Source of the DNA: Candidatus Woesearchaeota archaeon
Lineage (GTDB): Archaea; Nanobdellota; Nanobdellia; Woesearchaeales; GW2011-AR4
NCBI GenBank assembly: GCA_016192955.1
Contig: JACPTD010000016.1
Span: forward strand, 1 to 32,386
DNA length: 32,386 nt
Direction of reading: 5' to 3'
Position numbers and translations under genes: made by a program. Under the pieces are notes generated by a model, which was not told where the DNA came from, made no database searches, and saw nothing but the letters and a program-made list of their open reading frames with translations. The stretch's first letter is position 1; every line of letters begins with the position of its first letter. Of this stretch, positions 1 through 7,212 are shown piece by piece.

Positions 1-1615
1 CTGTCTGGTTTCAAATATACCTGTTAACCTGAATTATTGCAACCCAAGCTTAAATCAAGTATGTGTAAATGGCAACAGCTTATGCGGCGTATCAGCTGTT
101 CAACAGCCTTCTTGCACTGACACTGACAATGGTTTGAATTATAATGTTAGAGGCACTGTTACACAAGGAAGTTTAAGCTACACAGACTATTGCGAACTTG
201 GCAACAATCTATTTGAAGGTTATTGTGCAGCTAATGGCAGCATAATAACAAACTACCTGTATGTATGCCCAAATGGTTGCAGCGATGGCGCGTGCTTGAG
301 TGCGACACCTGTAATAAATCAAACTAGTCAAACGCCACCGCTTCCAGATTTGATAGTCTTAAATATTTCCATTACACCTTCTAATCCAACAAATCAAGAT
401 AGAGTAACATATAGAATAACTGTTAAAAATATTGGAACAGCCGCTTCAGGAATATCCACGTTATGGTTTAATAATTCACGAGTGATTGGAAGATTATTTC
501 CTGATAGTATTGCGCCTGGTTCCACCTATACGACAGTTGATCTGGGAGGGAGTAGTTTAGCAGGAACGAGAACTATTACTGTAATAGCTGATGCAGACAA
601 TACAATTCCAGAGTTAAATGAAAACAACAATGTGTTAGTTAAAACCTATACAGTGGCACAAGCACCTCCAGCCCTTAACGTACCAGATAATATACGAATA
701 ACAACGAGTGCGGAACTTAGAAGTGCACCTTTTATCTACGGTAACTATATTGTATGGCGTGACTTTAGAGATGGCAACTACGAAATTTATATGTACGATT
801 TGTCAACCAACCAGGAAAGGCGGCTGATAACAGGTACAATAATCCAATCTGTTGCCAGTATATACGAGAATAATATCTTACTGCAGCGCTTAAATAATAC
901 CAACAATAGTATTTATCTATACGACCTATCCACAAACCAGGAAAGGCGTATAACACTTGGCAATCATGACCACCGTTCTCCTTATATTTACGGTAATAAA
1001 ATTCTTTGGGAGGATTACAGAAAATTTGACTATAGGCTTGGGGGCATAAAAAATACAGACATCTACATGTATGACTTGTCAACAAACCAGGAAAGGCAGA
1101 TAACAACAAATCCTTTAGGCCAATATTACCCCCATATATACGGTGATAAGATAGTATGGTATGACCTAGTAGATGTAATAAATTCAATTTATGACATCTA
1201 CATGTACGATTTGTCAACCAACCAGGAAAGGCGGATAATAGCAAGGACAGGGTCGTCTCCTTCCATCTACGGTGATAAGATAGTATGGTCTGACAACAGA
1301 AATGGTATCCTGAATTCCGACATATACATGTATGACCTGTCAACAAACCAGGAAAGGCAGATAACAACAAATAATGCGGGCCAGGGTGGTGCCATTATAT
1401 ATGCTGATAAGATTGTATGGACAGACAATAGAAATGGCAACTACGACATATACATGTATGACCTGTCAACAAACCAGGAAAGGCAGATAACAACGGATGC
1501 AGCAGCTCAAGTTAGCCCTTCTATCTACGGCAATAAAATTGTATGGGCGGATAGTAGAAACGGTCACACTTTGCCTTTCTGGAAATATGATATTTACATG
1601 GCAACAATCTCCTAA
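1..1615 (+). CDS. Secreted CARDB/seven-bladed beta-propeller protein, 5' end outside window
   Basis: The frame is open from base 2, so the gene begins upstream and only its last ~537 residues are seen. Order of parts: Cys-rich segments (NYCNPS, YCELGNN, CPNGCSDGAC) of a type common in large archaeal surface proteins; a CARDB-like Ig domain (starts near PDLIVLNISITP, ends NTIPELNENNNVLVKTY); then seven repeats of ~36-46 residues with the pattern IYGDKIVW..D.RNG..DIYMYDLSTNQERQIT. Seven repeats match one seven-bladed TolB/PD40-like propeller. The last blade stops at YDIYMATIS with no anchor, so the protein may be released or held by its missing N-terminus. Blades 3-6 are very alike at DNA level, which suggests recent duplication or gene conversion. 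Function is probably adhesion or surface binding (inference); no catalytic motif is visible. Confidence 0.8.
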   Translation, partial: CLVSNIPVNLNYCNPSLNQVCVNGNSLCGVSAVQQPSCTDTDNGLNYNVRGTVTQGSLSYTDYCELGNNLFEGYCAANGSIITNYLYVCPNGCSDGACLSATPVINQTSQTPPLPDLIVLNISITPSNPTNQDRVTYRITVKNIGTAASGISTLWFNNSRVIGRLFPDSIAPGSTYTTVDLGGSSLAGTRTITVIADADNTIPELNENNNVLVKTYTVAQAPPALNVPDNIRITTSAELRSAPFIYGNYIVWRDFRDGNYEIYMYDLSTNQERRLITGTIIQSVASIYENNILLQRLNNTNNSIYLYDLSTNQERRITLGNHDHRSPYIYGNKILWEDYRKFDYRLGGIKNTDIYMYDLSTNQERQITTNPLGQYYPHIYGDKIVWYDLVDVINSIYDIYMYDLSTNQERRIIARTGSSPSIYGDKIVWSDNRNGILNSDIYMYDLSTNQERQITTNNAGQGGAIIYADKIVWTDNRNGNYDIYMYDLSTNQERQITTDAAAQVSPSIYGNKIVWADSRNGHTLPFWKYDIYMATIS

Positions 1616-1617
1616 AT

Positions 1618-1627
1618 AATTTTTATT
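1618..1627 (+). terminator. Oligo-T stretch after the propeller gene
   Basis: A T-rich tract (AATTTTTATT) lies directly after the stop codon. Archaeal RNA polymerase typically terminates on T-tracts without needing a hairpin, so this is a plausible terminator. Confidence 0.35.
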
Positions 1628-1690
1628 AACGGATAATACGAAAAATTTATATCCACACTCTTTACTTAATTCTTTAAAAAGAGGCATTAT

Positions 1691-1732
1691 AGCAAATCAC
1701 ACAAATATTTGAGCATAAAAATGTGATTTGCT
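1691..1732. repeat. Stem-loop element a (11-bp perfect stem, 20-nt loop)
   Basis: AGCAAATCACA at 1691-1701 is the exact reverse complement of TGTGATTTGCT at 1722-1732, with an AT-rich 20-nt loop. It lies between the propeller gene and the pilin-like block. TATA-like TTTATATC (1646-1653) sits upstream, so the hairpin could lie in the 5' leader of the downstream operon or be a 3'-end signal of the gene before it. It resembles elements b-d in design. Confidence 0.7.
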
Positions 1733-1781
1733 TATTACGAACGAGCAGGTATTGCTCAATTAATTATGCGAGTGAGTATAG

Positions 1782-2489
1782 ATGAATTCTAAATCCCAAG
1801 CATGGTATATGGACTTTGCAATAGGGTTGTTGCTTTTTACATTCACTTTGGTTGTTTATTTCAGCTATACCAATAATTTTCAAAGGCAGGAAAAGGACAA
1901 CCTTGACGTCCTGCTAAATGACGCAAAAGCAGTGTCAACTTCCCTTGCCCTGCCAGGCTACCCTCTGGACTGGAATAATGACACTGTGCTGAGGATAGGC
2001 ATATCAAACGATCAGGAAATCAACGCGACAAAAGTAAAGCAATTCAAGCAGTATAACTATACAATGAGCAAGGCAAAGTTTGGCACGCAGTATGATTATG
2101 TTGTGTTTTTTACAAACGACAAGGGCGAGGTTTTAAACATAAACAGCGTATGTGCTGTTGGCTACCCGCTTGTTAATGCAAGCTACAACATCAAAGCGGC
2201 TTATTATTATCAGGATCCTTCTGATTCTTTCCTAAAGGATTTTATGAACAATACTCTTAATGCTGATATTTATTTTAAAAACGAGAATAATGACATTTAT
2301 AAGCTGGAAGGCTTAATGAGCAACATAAGCAAATACAGCCTAATAGTGTTCGAGCATCCTTTGCTGAGCGGCGGAGACTACAATGAATACTATAGGGAAC
2401 TCAATAATTACACGGCAAGCGGCGGATTTTTTTTAATCAGCGGGGAACTGGCAACAAGCCAAGGAAGAGTTCTTATCTTTAAATGTTAA
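1782..2489 (+). CDS. Pilin-like membrane-anchored protein, N-terminal part of a frameshifted gene
   Basis: A short polar N-terminus (MNSKS) is followed by QAWYMDFAIGLL and a hydrophobic helix to about residue 27, as in class III prepilin-like minor pilins. An extracytoplasmic domain with several NxS/T sequons follows. The sense reading ends near LISGELATSQ, about residue 227. The frame then continues with a short unrelated tail (GRVLIFKC) to a stop at 2489. The natural continuation lies in the +1 frame and runs to 2874. Joining them by removing one base gives exactly 364 codons (363 aa). The start ATG follows a GTGA-containing sequence. It is probably co-transcribed with the VWA gene. No family is recognised; a minor pilin role is inferred from the N-terminus and neighbours. 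Confidence 0.7.
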   Translation: MNSKSQAWYMDFAIGLLLFTFTLVVYFSYTNNFQRQEKDNLDVLLNDAKAVSTSLALPGYPLDWNNDTVLRIGISNDQEINATKVKQFKQYNYTMSKAKFGTQYDYVVFFTNDKGEVLNINSVCAVGYPLVNASYNIKAAYYYQDPSDSFLKDFMNNTLNADIYFKNENNDIYKLEGLMSNISKYSLIVFEHPLLSGGDYNEYYRELNNYTASGGFFLISGELATSQGRVLIFKC

Positions 2490-2874
2490 GGATGAGATTA
2501 CATTCAACCAGTATTATTATGTGACAAACAGCACATCGCTTCCTATAGAAGAAGACCCGGATGATGATGATTACAACCCATTTCCTGCAGCTGAATTCAA
2601 GCTAATTGCCTCATTTAACAAGACTCCGGAGGATTATGCAATCGCCACATGGCATTATGGCAATGGAACTGCATATTTTTTCAGCGATTTCGATGTTACA
2701 GAATTTTCCGGAAATTTTTTACAGGTTGTGGAGGGATTGGCAACAAGCTTTATCGAAGGCACGTGCAATCCCATCAATGCCTCTGTTATAAACAAGAAAA
2801 AGCTTGTCAAGACCGAGCGCTATTTGAATTATAAGTCAAAAATCGCCAAGATGGTGGTTTATTTATGGCAATGA
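2461..2874 (+). pseudogene. C-terminal part of the frameshifted pilin-like gene
   Basis: This frame reads on as EEFLSLNVKDEITFNQYYY and then an acidic patch (EEDPDDDDY). It continues through ATWHYGNGTAYFFSDFD, typical of a ThuA/GATase-like or Ig-like fold end, and finishes at YLWQ. The earliest alternative start in this frame is a GTG at 2521, but there is no ribosome binding site and the domain would be cut in half, so separate translation is unlikely. The stop at 2874 overlaps the ATG of the VWA gene (2865), which indicates translational coupling and argues that the full-length product is, or recently was, functional. See the frameshift finding. Confidence 0.6.
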
Positions 2875-5621
2875 AAAAAGGGATATTTTTCACTATCGAT
2901 GCTTTGCTTGCATCAGGCATTATCATAATTGCAATTTTGCTTATTTCAAATTTTTACTCTGTGGAGCAGCAAAAAGCCAATGTGAACTACGCTTCCCAGG
3001 ACTTGGTCAGGGTTTTTTCAACAATGACTGTCGGCGAGTCAGACAATGAATACGCAAGGGCGCTGATTGCGCAGGGACAGGTAACAAACATTAACAACAC
3101 AATATTTGAGCAGGTTGGGGATTTCTGGGCGAACAACGACATAGTGCTTGCAAAAAACCTGATAACAAACCTCAGCGATGCCATAATCCCAGGCAATTAC
3201 GGCTTCAGCGTGCTTGTAAACGGGGAGGAAATCTACTCAAGGAACATCCCTGTAAAAAGGGTGCTTGTTTCGTCAAGAAAAATAGTAAGCGGCATAGCAA
3301 AGGCAAAGCCTACAGAAGGGTTTACCGCAAGGGCTTTGCTGAGCGGGATAAAAAGCAAGAAGACAAACGCTTATGCTTACTTCGGAGGCTATGAAGGCGA
3401 TGGCAATTTAACAAAAAAACTGACTTTGCCGAATGATGTGATTTCTTTCAACAGCTCTTATCTTGAGGTTGATGCCGGCGGGAATTTCAACCTTTATATT
3501 AATGGATTTTTTTCAGGCAGCTACGCAAAAGGCTCAGGCGGCGGTGGCGATATGCGCGCTGACAAGTGGAATTTAAGCGATGATTATCTTGCAAATTTCA
3601 GAGCAGGGGAAAATAAGATAAACATAAATTTCACATCAGGCGGCAGCTATATTGCAGGCGGATTTTTGAGAGTGGCTTACATCACTTCTTCCCTTAATGA
3701 CACGCAGACTCCTGGCTATGAAAAATACATGTTTCCCGGCATTGAAGGGACTATAAACCTGTACTCGTCAGTTTATGTGCCAAACTCATTAAACGATATG
3801 AGCGTATTTCTCAATTATTCAAGCAATTACACAATGTTCCTGAGGCTTGGAAACACGACAATATACGAGAATAACACAAATGGCACAAAAACAGAGATAA
3901 CCTTGGCAAACTCAACATTGAGGGATTTGATTGACTATTCAATATTCAACCAAAATACCATTCCATTGAGAATGGGCTTGGCAAATGCAACAAGCCTCAG
4001 CGGAACAGCAGACGCTGTGCTGGTCAGCGATGTGAGCGGGAGCATGGAGTTTTGCTCGCAGACAAGCAGTTGGAGCGGTCCTTTTTCTCAAGGTTATTCT
4101 CCAACAAGAGGGTGTATATACAATGGTATGTGGCGTGGTAATGAGTTATGGTATTGGGTTTACTACAATGGAAACCCAACAGGTTACGCAGAAGCAAATC
4201 AAACAAACTGGAATAATGGATTGAACGATTTATGTGGATGCAGATGGAATACAAATTGTGGGACTGACGTTACTAAATTATCAATCTACAAAACTGCTGC
4301 TGATAATTTTGTTAACATTTCCTTGAATATAACCGGAAATAAGGTAGGCCTAGTTGATTTTAGCGAAACAAATCCGTGGCCGGTTTATATAAACACCTGT
4401 TCAAGACGTTCTTCCACCACAACAATCTTTCCAGATTCAATTGCAAGAACAAGTGACTTAACAAACAGCAAATCTCAGATAAGCGACATGATTAATGCAA
4501 CAGAAAGTTGGTGGGGAACTTGCACATGCTGCGGGATAAATAAAGCTGTTGAAATGCTAAACTCTCAGAGTGGTAGCCAAAGAGAAAAATACATAATTCT
4601 AATGAGCGATGGTGAAGCAAATGTACAATGTTCACAACAGTCAAACGGCACAGCAATCAGGGATGCTGTCCAATCAGCATGGGACGCATGCAACCAAGGG
4701 ATTAGCGTTTATTCCATCGCTTTCGGTGCTGACGCAGACACTGCTACAATGCAGAGGATGAACTGCAGCGGAGGAAGATATTATAATGCAGTTGATGCGT
4801 CTAATCTTCAACAAGCTTATAATGAGATCGCAGGCGAGATTAACAAATTAAGCTATAATGAACAAACCATTAATACTTCGAATTTAGCAAAATCTTTTGT
4901 CCATCCAAGCTCCTACATAGAATTTAACTACACGGCTTCAGATACACAATTCAACAAGTTGCCTTTATCTTTTGAGACCGACAGGTTTGAGAACAACATT
5001 TCGACTGGAACATTGACAATTTATGCAAATACTTCTGTTTTAGATGCAAAAGTAACCTCTTACTCAGGAAGCAAATGGACTGACAATTTGGTTGTCAATA
5101 GCAACACTATTTACAGATTAAGCGATTACGGAGATGATTACCAAATCCTAGGCGATCCATTTGCAGTAAACATTCCAATAAGCAGCATAAACCAAGGAGC
5201 AAACAGCATAACAATAAGCACAGGATTAAACTCAACATACACAACAAACGGCTCAAGCGATGATAGGGTTATCTACACATTATTATTGAATGGGTTTTCT
5301 GATTACAGCGCTGTTGTCGCCAAGTCTGACGGATGCTCGTGGAATGTGGCTTTTGAAGACGAGACATTCTCAACAATAAAAATTCCCGCAGGATACGCTG
5401 GAAGCGATGCTTGCAGCTATACGAGCGCAACAAAAACTTACGATTCAAATGACGCCTTAGACAGCACGGTTTATCAATTGTTCAATAACTTAGACCTTGA
5501 CAAGGACGGAAAGCTCGAGGTAAAAATAGACGAGAACAGCCTTGATTTCAGCACTTTGACAATATCAAAAGTCCCTTCATTGTGGGGGCCTGCAATAATA
5601 GAGATAAGGGTGTGGGAGTAA
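2865..5621 (+). CDS. VWA-domain minor-pilin-like adhesin (918 aa)
   Basis: The N-terminus MAMKKG-IFFTIDALLASG plus a hydrophobic helix to about residue 27 looks like a prepilin signal (basic, Gly, then hydrophobic). Residues ~30-380 are an all-beta extracytoplasmic region rich in NxS/T sequons. A von Willebrand factor A domain follows: MIDAS D389-x-S391-x-S393, later ILMSDGEA and YSIAFGADAD. A Cys/Trp/Tyr-rich insertion sits directly after the MIDAS motif (CSQTSS to CGCRWNTNCG). Near the C-terminus, D877-x-D879-x-D881-G is an EF-hand/dockerin-like calcium loop. The protein ends EIRVWE with no C-terminal anchor. This architecture fits a pilus-tip or pilus-associated metal-dependent adhesin (inference). 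It overlaps the upstream gene by 10 nt. The alternative start ATG at 2871 (MKKG) is also possible. Confidence 0.8.
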   Translation: MAMKKGIFFTIDALLASGIIIIAILLISNFYSVEQQKANVNYASQDLVRVFSTMTVGESDNEYARALIAQGQVTNINNTIFEQVGDFWANNDIVLAKNLITNLSDAIIPGNYGFSVLVNGEEIYSRNIPVKRVLVSSRKIVSGIAKAKPTEGFTARALLSGIKSKKTNAYAYFGGYEGDGNLTKKLTLPNDVISFNSSYLEVDAGGNFNLYINGFFSGSYAKGSGGGGDMRADKWNLSDDYLANFRAGENKININFTSGGSYIAGGFLRVAYITSSLNDTQTPGYEKYMFPGIEGTINLYSSVYVPNSLNDMSVFLNYSSNYTMFLRLGNTTIYENNTNGTKTEITLANSTLRDLIDYSIFNQNTIPLRMGLANATSLSGTADAVLVSDVSGSMEFCSQTSSWSGPFSQGYSPTRGCIYNGMWRGNELWYWVYYNGNPTGYAEANQTNWNNGLNDLCGCRWNTNCGTDVTKLSIYKTAADNFVNISLNITGNKVGLVDFSETNPWPVYINTCSRRSSTTTIFPDSIARTSDLTNSKSQISDMINATESWWGTCTCCGINKAVEMLNSQSGSQREKYIILMSDGEANVQCSQQSNGTAIRDAVQSAWDACNQGISVYSIAFGADADTATMQRMNCSGGRYYNAVDASNLQQAYNEIAGEINKLSYNEQTINTSNLAKSFVHPSSYIEFNYTASDTQFNKLPLSFETDRFENNISTGTLTIYANTSVLDAKVTSYSGSKWTDNLVVNSNTIYRLSDYGDDYQILGDPFAVNIPISSINQGANSITISTGLNSTYTTNGSSDDRVIYTLLLNGFSDYSAVVAKSDGCSWNVAFEDETFSTIKIPAGYAGSDACSYTSATKTYDSNDALDSTVYQLFNNLDLDKDGKLEVKIDENSLDFSTLTISKVPSLWGPAIIEIRVWE

Positions 5622-5626
5622 GAAGA

Positions 5627-5654
5627 TTTAAATAGTACCTGTATGTATAGTACT
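5627..5654 (+). promoter_or_regulatory. TATA box and inverted-repeat operator of the toxin-antitoxin module
   Basis: TTTAAATA at 5627-5634 is a strong archaeal TATA box. The inverted repeat AGTAC (5634-5638) / GTACT (5650-5654) lies between it and the expected transcription start near 5655. That is where an AbrB-type antitoxin could block initiation. Autoregulation is inferred from position and from habits of toxin-antitoxin families. Confidence 0.55.
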
Positions 5655-5668
5655 TATGGGTGTTACAT

Positions 5669-5869
5669 TTGGCTATTAAATACAGCAAACATGCCAGAGA
5701 GCAGATGGTTGCCAGAGGCGTATCGGAAAAAGAGATTGAAGACGGCATCAATAGGGGCTCCAAAGAACTTCAAAAGCCAAATAAGATTTTATCGTATTAT
5801 AAGTATTATTGTGTTGTGTACAAAAAAATAGGAAAGGATATTTATGTCATAACTGTTAAACCAAGGTGA
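5669..5869 (+). CDS. DUF4258 protein, putative toxin of a type II toxin-antitoxin pair
   Basis: The 66-aa product (from TTG at 5669) has the DUF4258 pattern: YSKHAREQMVARGVSEKEIE near the start, then YCVVYKK and the beta-strand end DIYVITVKPR. The family is often paired with YgiT-type zinc-finger proteins and is predicted to be RelE/BrnT-like, cutting or blocking RNA (family knowledge; no catalysis shown here). I prefer TTG 5669 because GGGTG (5658-5662) is spaced well as a ribosome binding site. A GTG at 5660 would overlap that site and give 69 aa. Its stop codon (TGA 5867-5869) lies inside the ribosome binding site of the next gene, so the pair is translationally coupled. Confidence 0.75.
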   Translation: MAIKYSKHAREQMVARGVSEKEIEDGINRGSKELQKPNKILSYYKYYCVVYKKIGKDIYVITVKPR

Positions 5870-5875
5870 TGAGAA

Positions 5876-6202
5876 ATGAGATGCCCGGTTTGTGAAAAAG
5901 GGACTTTAAAAAAAGGAAATATTGAGGAAACCATGTTTGGCGTGTACTTGGGCAAGTTTCCTGCGGAAATATGCAATAAATGCAATGAGTCTTTTACGGA
6001 CCAGAAAACCACAGGAGCAATACAAGAAGCGGCCAAGAAAAAGGGAATATGGAACTTAGGGAAAAAGACTAAGATAACAAAAACAGGGAATTCTTTGGCT
6101 GTTAGGATACCAAAAGAGATTGCAAATTTCCTGAAGTTAGAAGAAGGCAATGAAGCTTATATACACCCAGACAAGGGTAAGTTAATTGTAGAGTCCATTT
6201 AA
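5876..6202 (+). CDS. YgiT-type zinc finger/AbrB-MazE fusion, putative antitoxin
   Basis: Two parts are visible in 108 aa. Residues 1-40 hold two CxxC knuckles (C3-x-x-C6, C33-x-x-C36), a YgiT/MqsA-like zinc ribbon that normally contacts the toxin. Residues ~62-108 (TKITKTGNSLAVRIPKEI) form a SpoVT/AbrB swapped-hairpin DNA-binding domain. Fusion of a zinc ribbon to AbrB replaces the HTH of classical MqsA. GGTGAT (5865-5870) is an excellent Shine-Dalgarno site 5 nt before the ATG. It probably binds the AGTAC repeat upstream of the operon. The module interrupts a run of pilin-like genes, which suggests later insertion. Confidence 0.85.
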   Translation: MRCPVCEKGTLKKGNIEETMFGVYLGKFPAEICNKCNESFTDQKTTGAIQEAAKKKGIWNLGKKTKITKTGNSLAVRIPKEIANFLKLEEGNEAYIHPDKGKLIVESI

Positions 6203-6251
6203 ATAGAGAGCCTCTCTTGATAACGAAATCGAAAGGCTTTCACAATTTAAC

Positions 6252-7211
6252 ATGCTAAAAAAAAGGGGCATTTTTTACACAATATCCGCAATCGCCTTGA
6301 CAATAGTCATAATCACAACTTACAGCGCCTATACAACATACAGGCTAAGCGATAAGATGGAAGTGATAGGCACAAGGATTGAAACAGTTAATTTTTTCAT
6401 AAAAGACGTTGAAAGGGACATAAACAAAGGAGCTTCGATTGCAACATTCAGGACTTTATTGAGCTTTAACCAGTTCATTGCAAATAATGGAAGCTTCATT
6501 GACAATGTAAATGACAGGTTTAAAGAGTCATTTTTAAATGGCACTATAAAACAGCAGCCATTAAGCTTGATGAAAGACTCAACTTTCACTGACTGGGCTG
6601 ACAAGATTTCTGCAGAAGCTGACAAAATCGATATAAAATTCAATTTCACAATAAATGATGTTAAGATAAACCACACAGCCCCTTGGAGTGTGACTGTTGG
6701 AGTAAATTTAACACTTGATGTAAGAGATAAACGGAATACCAGTTATTGGGTGCGGGAAAGGTATCTGGCTAATACAATCAGCATTCTGGATTTTGAAGAC
6801 CCTCTTTATATTGTCAACAGCAAGGGAAGAGTTACAAATACAATAGTCAAGTCTAATATAACCCAGTTTTTTGTTGAAGGAAAAGTTGACAATTTATTGT
6901 TTCATATGAACAATTCTTATTACATAGCGCATGATGACAGCCCAAGCTTTTTAATGAGATTTGAAGGAAATCTTGGAAATTCAACTTATGGAATTGAAAG
7001 CCTTGTCAATCTTGCTGAATTCCAAGAACAAGGGTTGCAATTAAAGGATAGAAGCATTGTTGATTACATTTATTTTGGAACTAAGCCAACAACAAATTTT
7101 AGGATAAATAACACTCCAGAATGGTTTAAGATAGACGGAAGCTTGCCTGCGCCTGGTGTTGACAAAGGAGAGCATCTAGATGTTTATCAGGTTAGGAATA
7201 TAACTATTTAA
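6252..7211 (+). CDS. Minor-pilin-like membrane protein (319 aa)
   Basis: The N-terminus MLKKRG-IFYTISAIALTIV closely matches the VWA protein's MKKG-IFFTIDALLASG, so both probably use the same prepilin-like export and assembly route. After one hydrophobic helix (about residues 7-26) comes an extracytoplasmic domain with many Asn and NxT sequons. No recognised catalytic domain is seen. A short charged region (IETVNFFIKDVERDINKG) follows the helix, like pilin alpha-1C segments. It ends 1 nt before the stop of the convergent 528-aa gene. Function is inferred only from the N-terminus and neighbourhood: a structural minor component of the pilus-like apparatus. Confidence 0.7.
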   Translation: MLKKRGIFYTISAIALTIVIITTYSAYTTYRLSDKMEVIGTRIETVNFFIKDVERDINKGASIATFRTLLSFNQFIANNGSFIDNVNDRFKESFLNGTIKQQPLSLMKDSTFTDWADKISAEADKIDIKFNFTINDVKINHTAPWSVTVGVNLTLDVRDKRNTSYWVRERYLANTISILDFEDPLYIVNSKGRVTNTIVKSNITQFFVEGKVDNLLFHMNNSYYIAHDDSPSFLMRFEGNLGNSTYGIESLVNLAEFQEQGLQLKDRSIVDYIYFGTKPTTNFRINNTPEWFKIDGSLPAPGVDKGEHLDVYQVRNITI

Positions 7212-7212
7212 G

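Noticed and set aside
765-1370. Long minus-strand frame opposite the propeller gene
   Set aside because: It mirrors the repeat units of the real gene (repeated LLSAFPG), has no promoter and no sensible protein pattern. It is a shadow of the coding strand.
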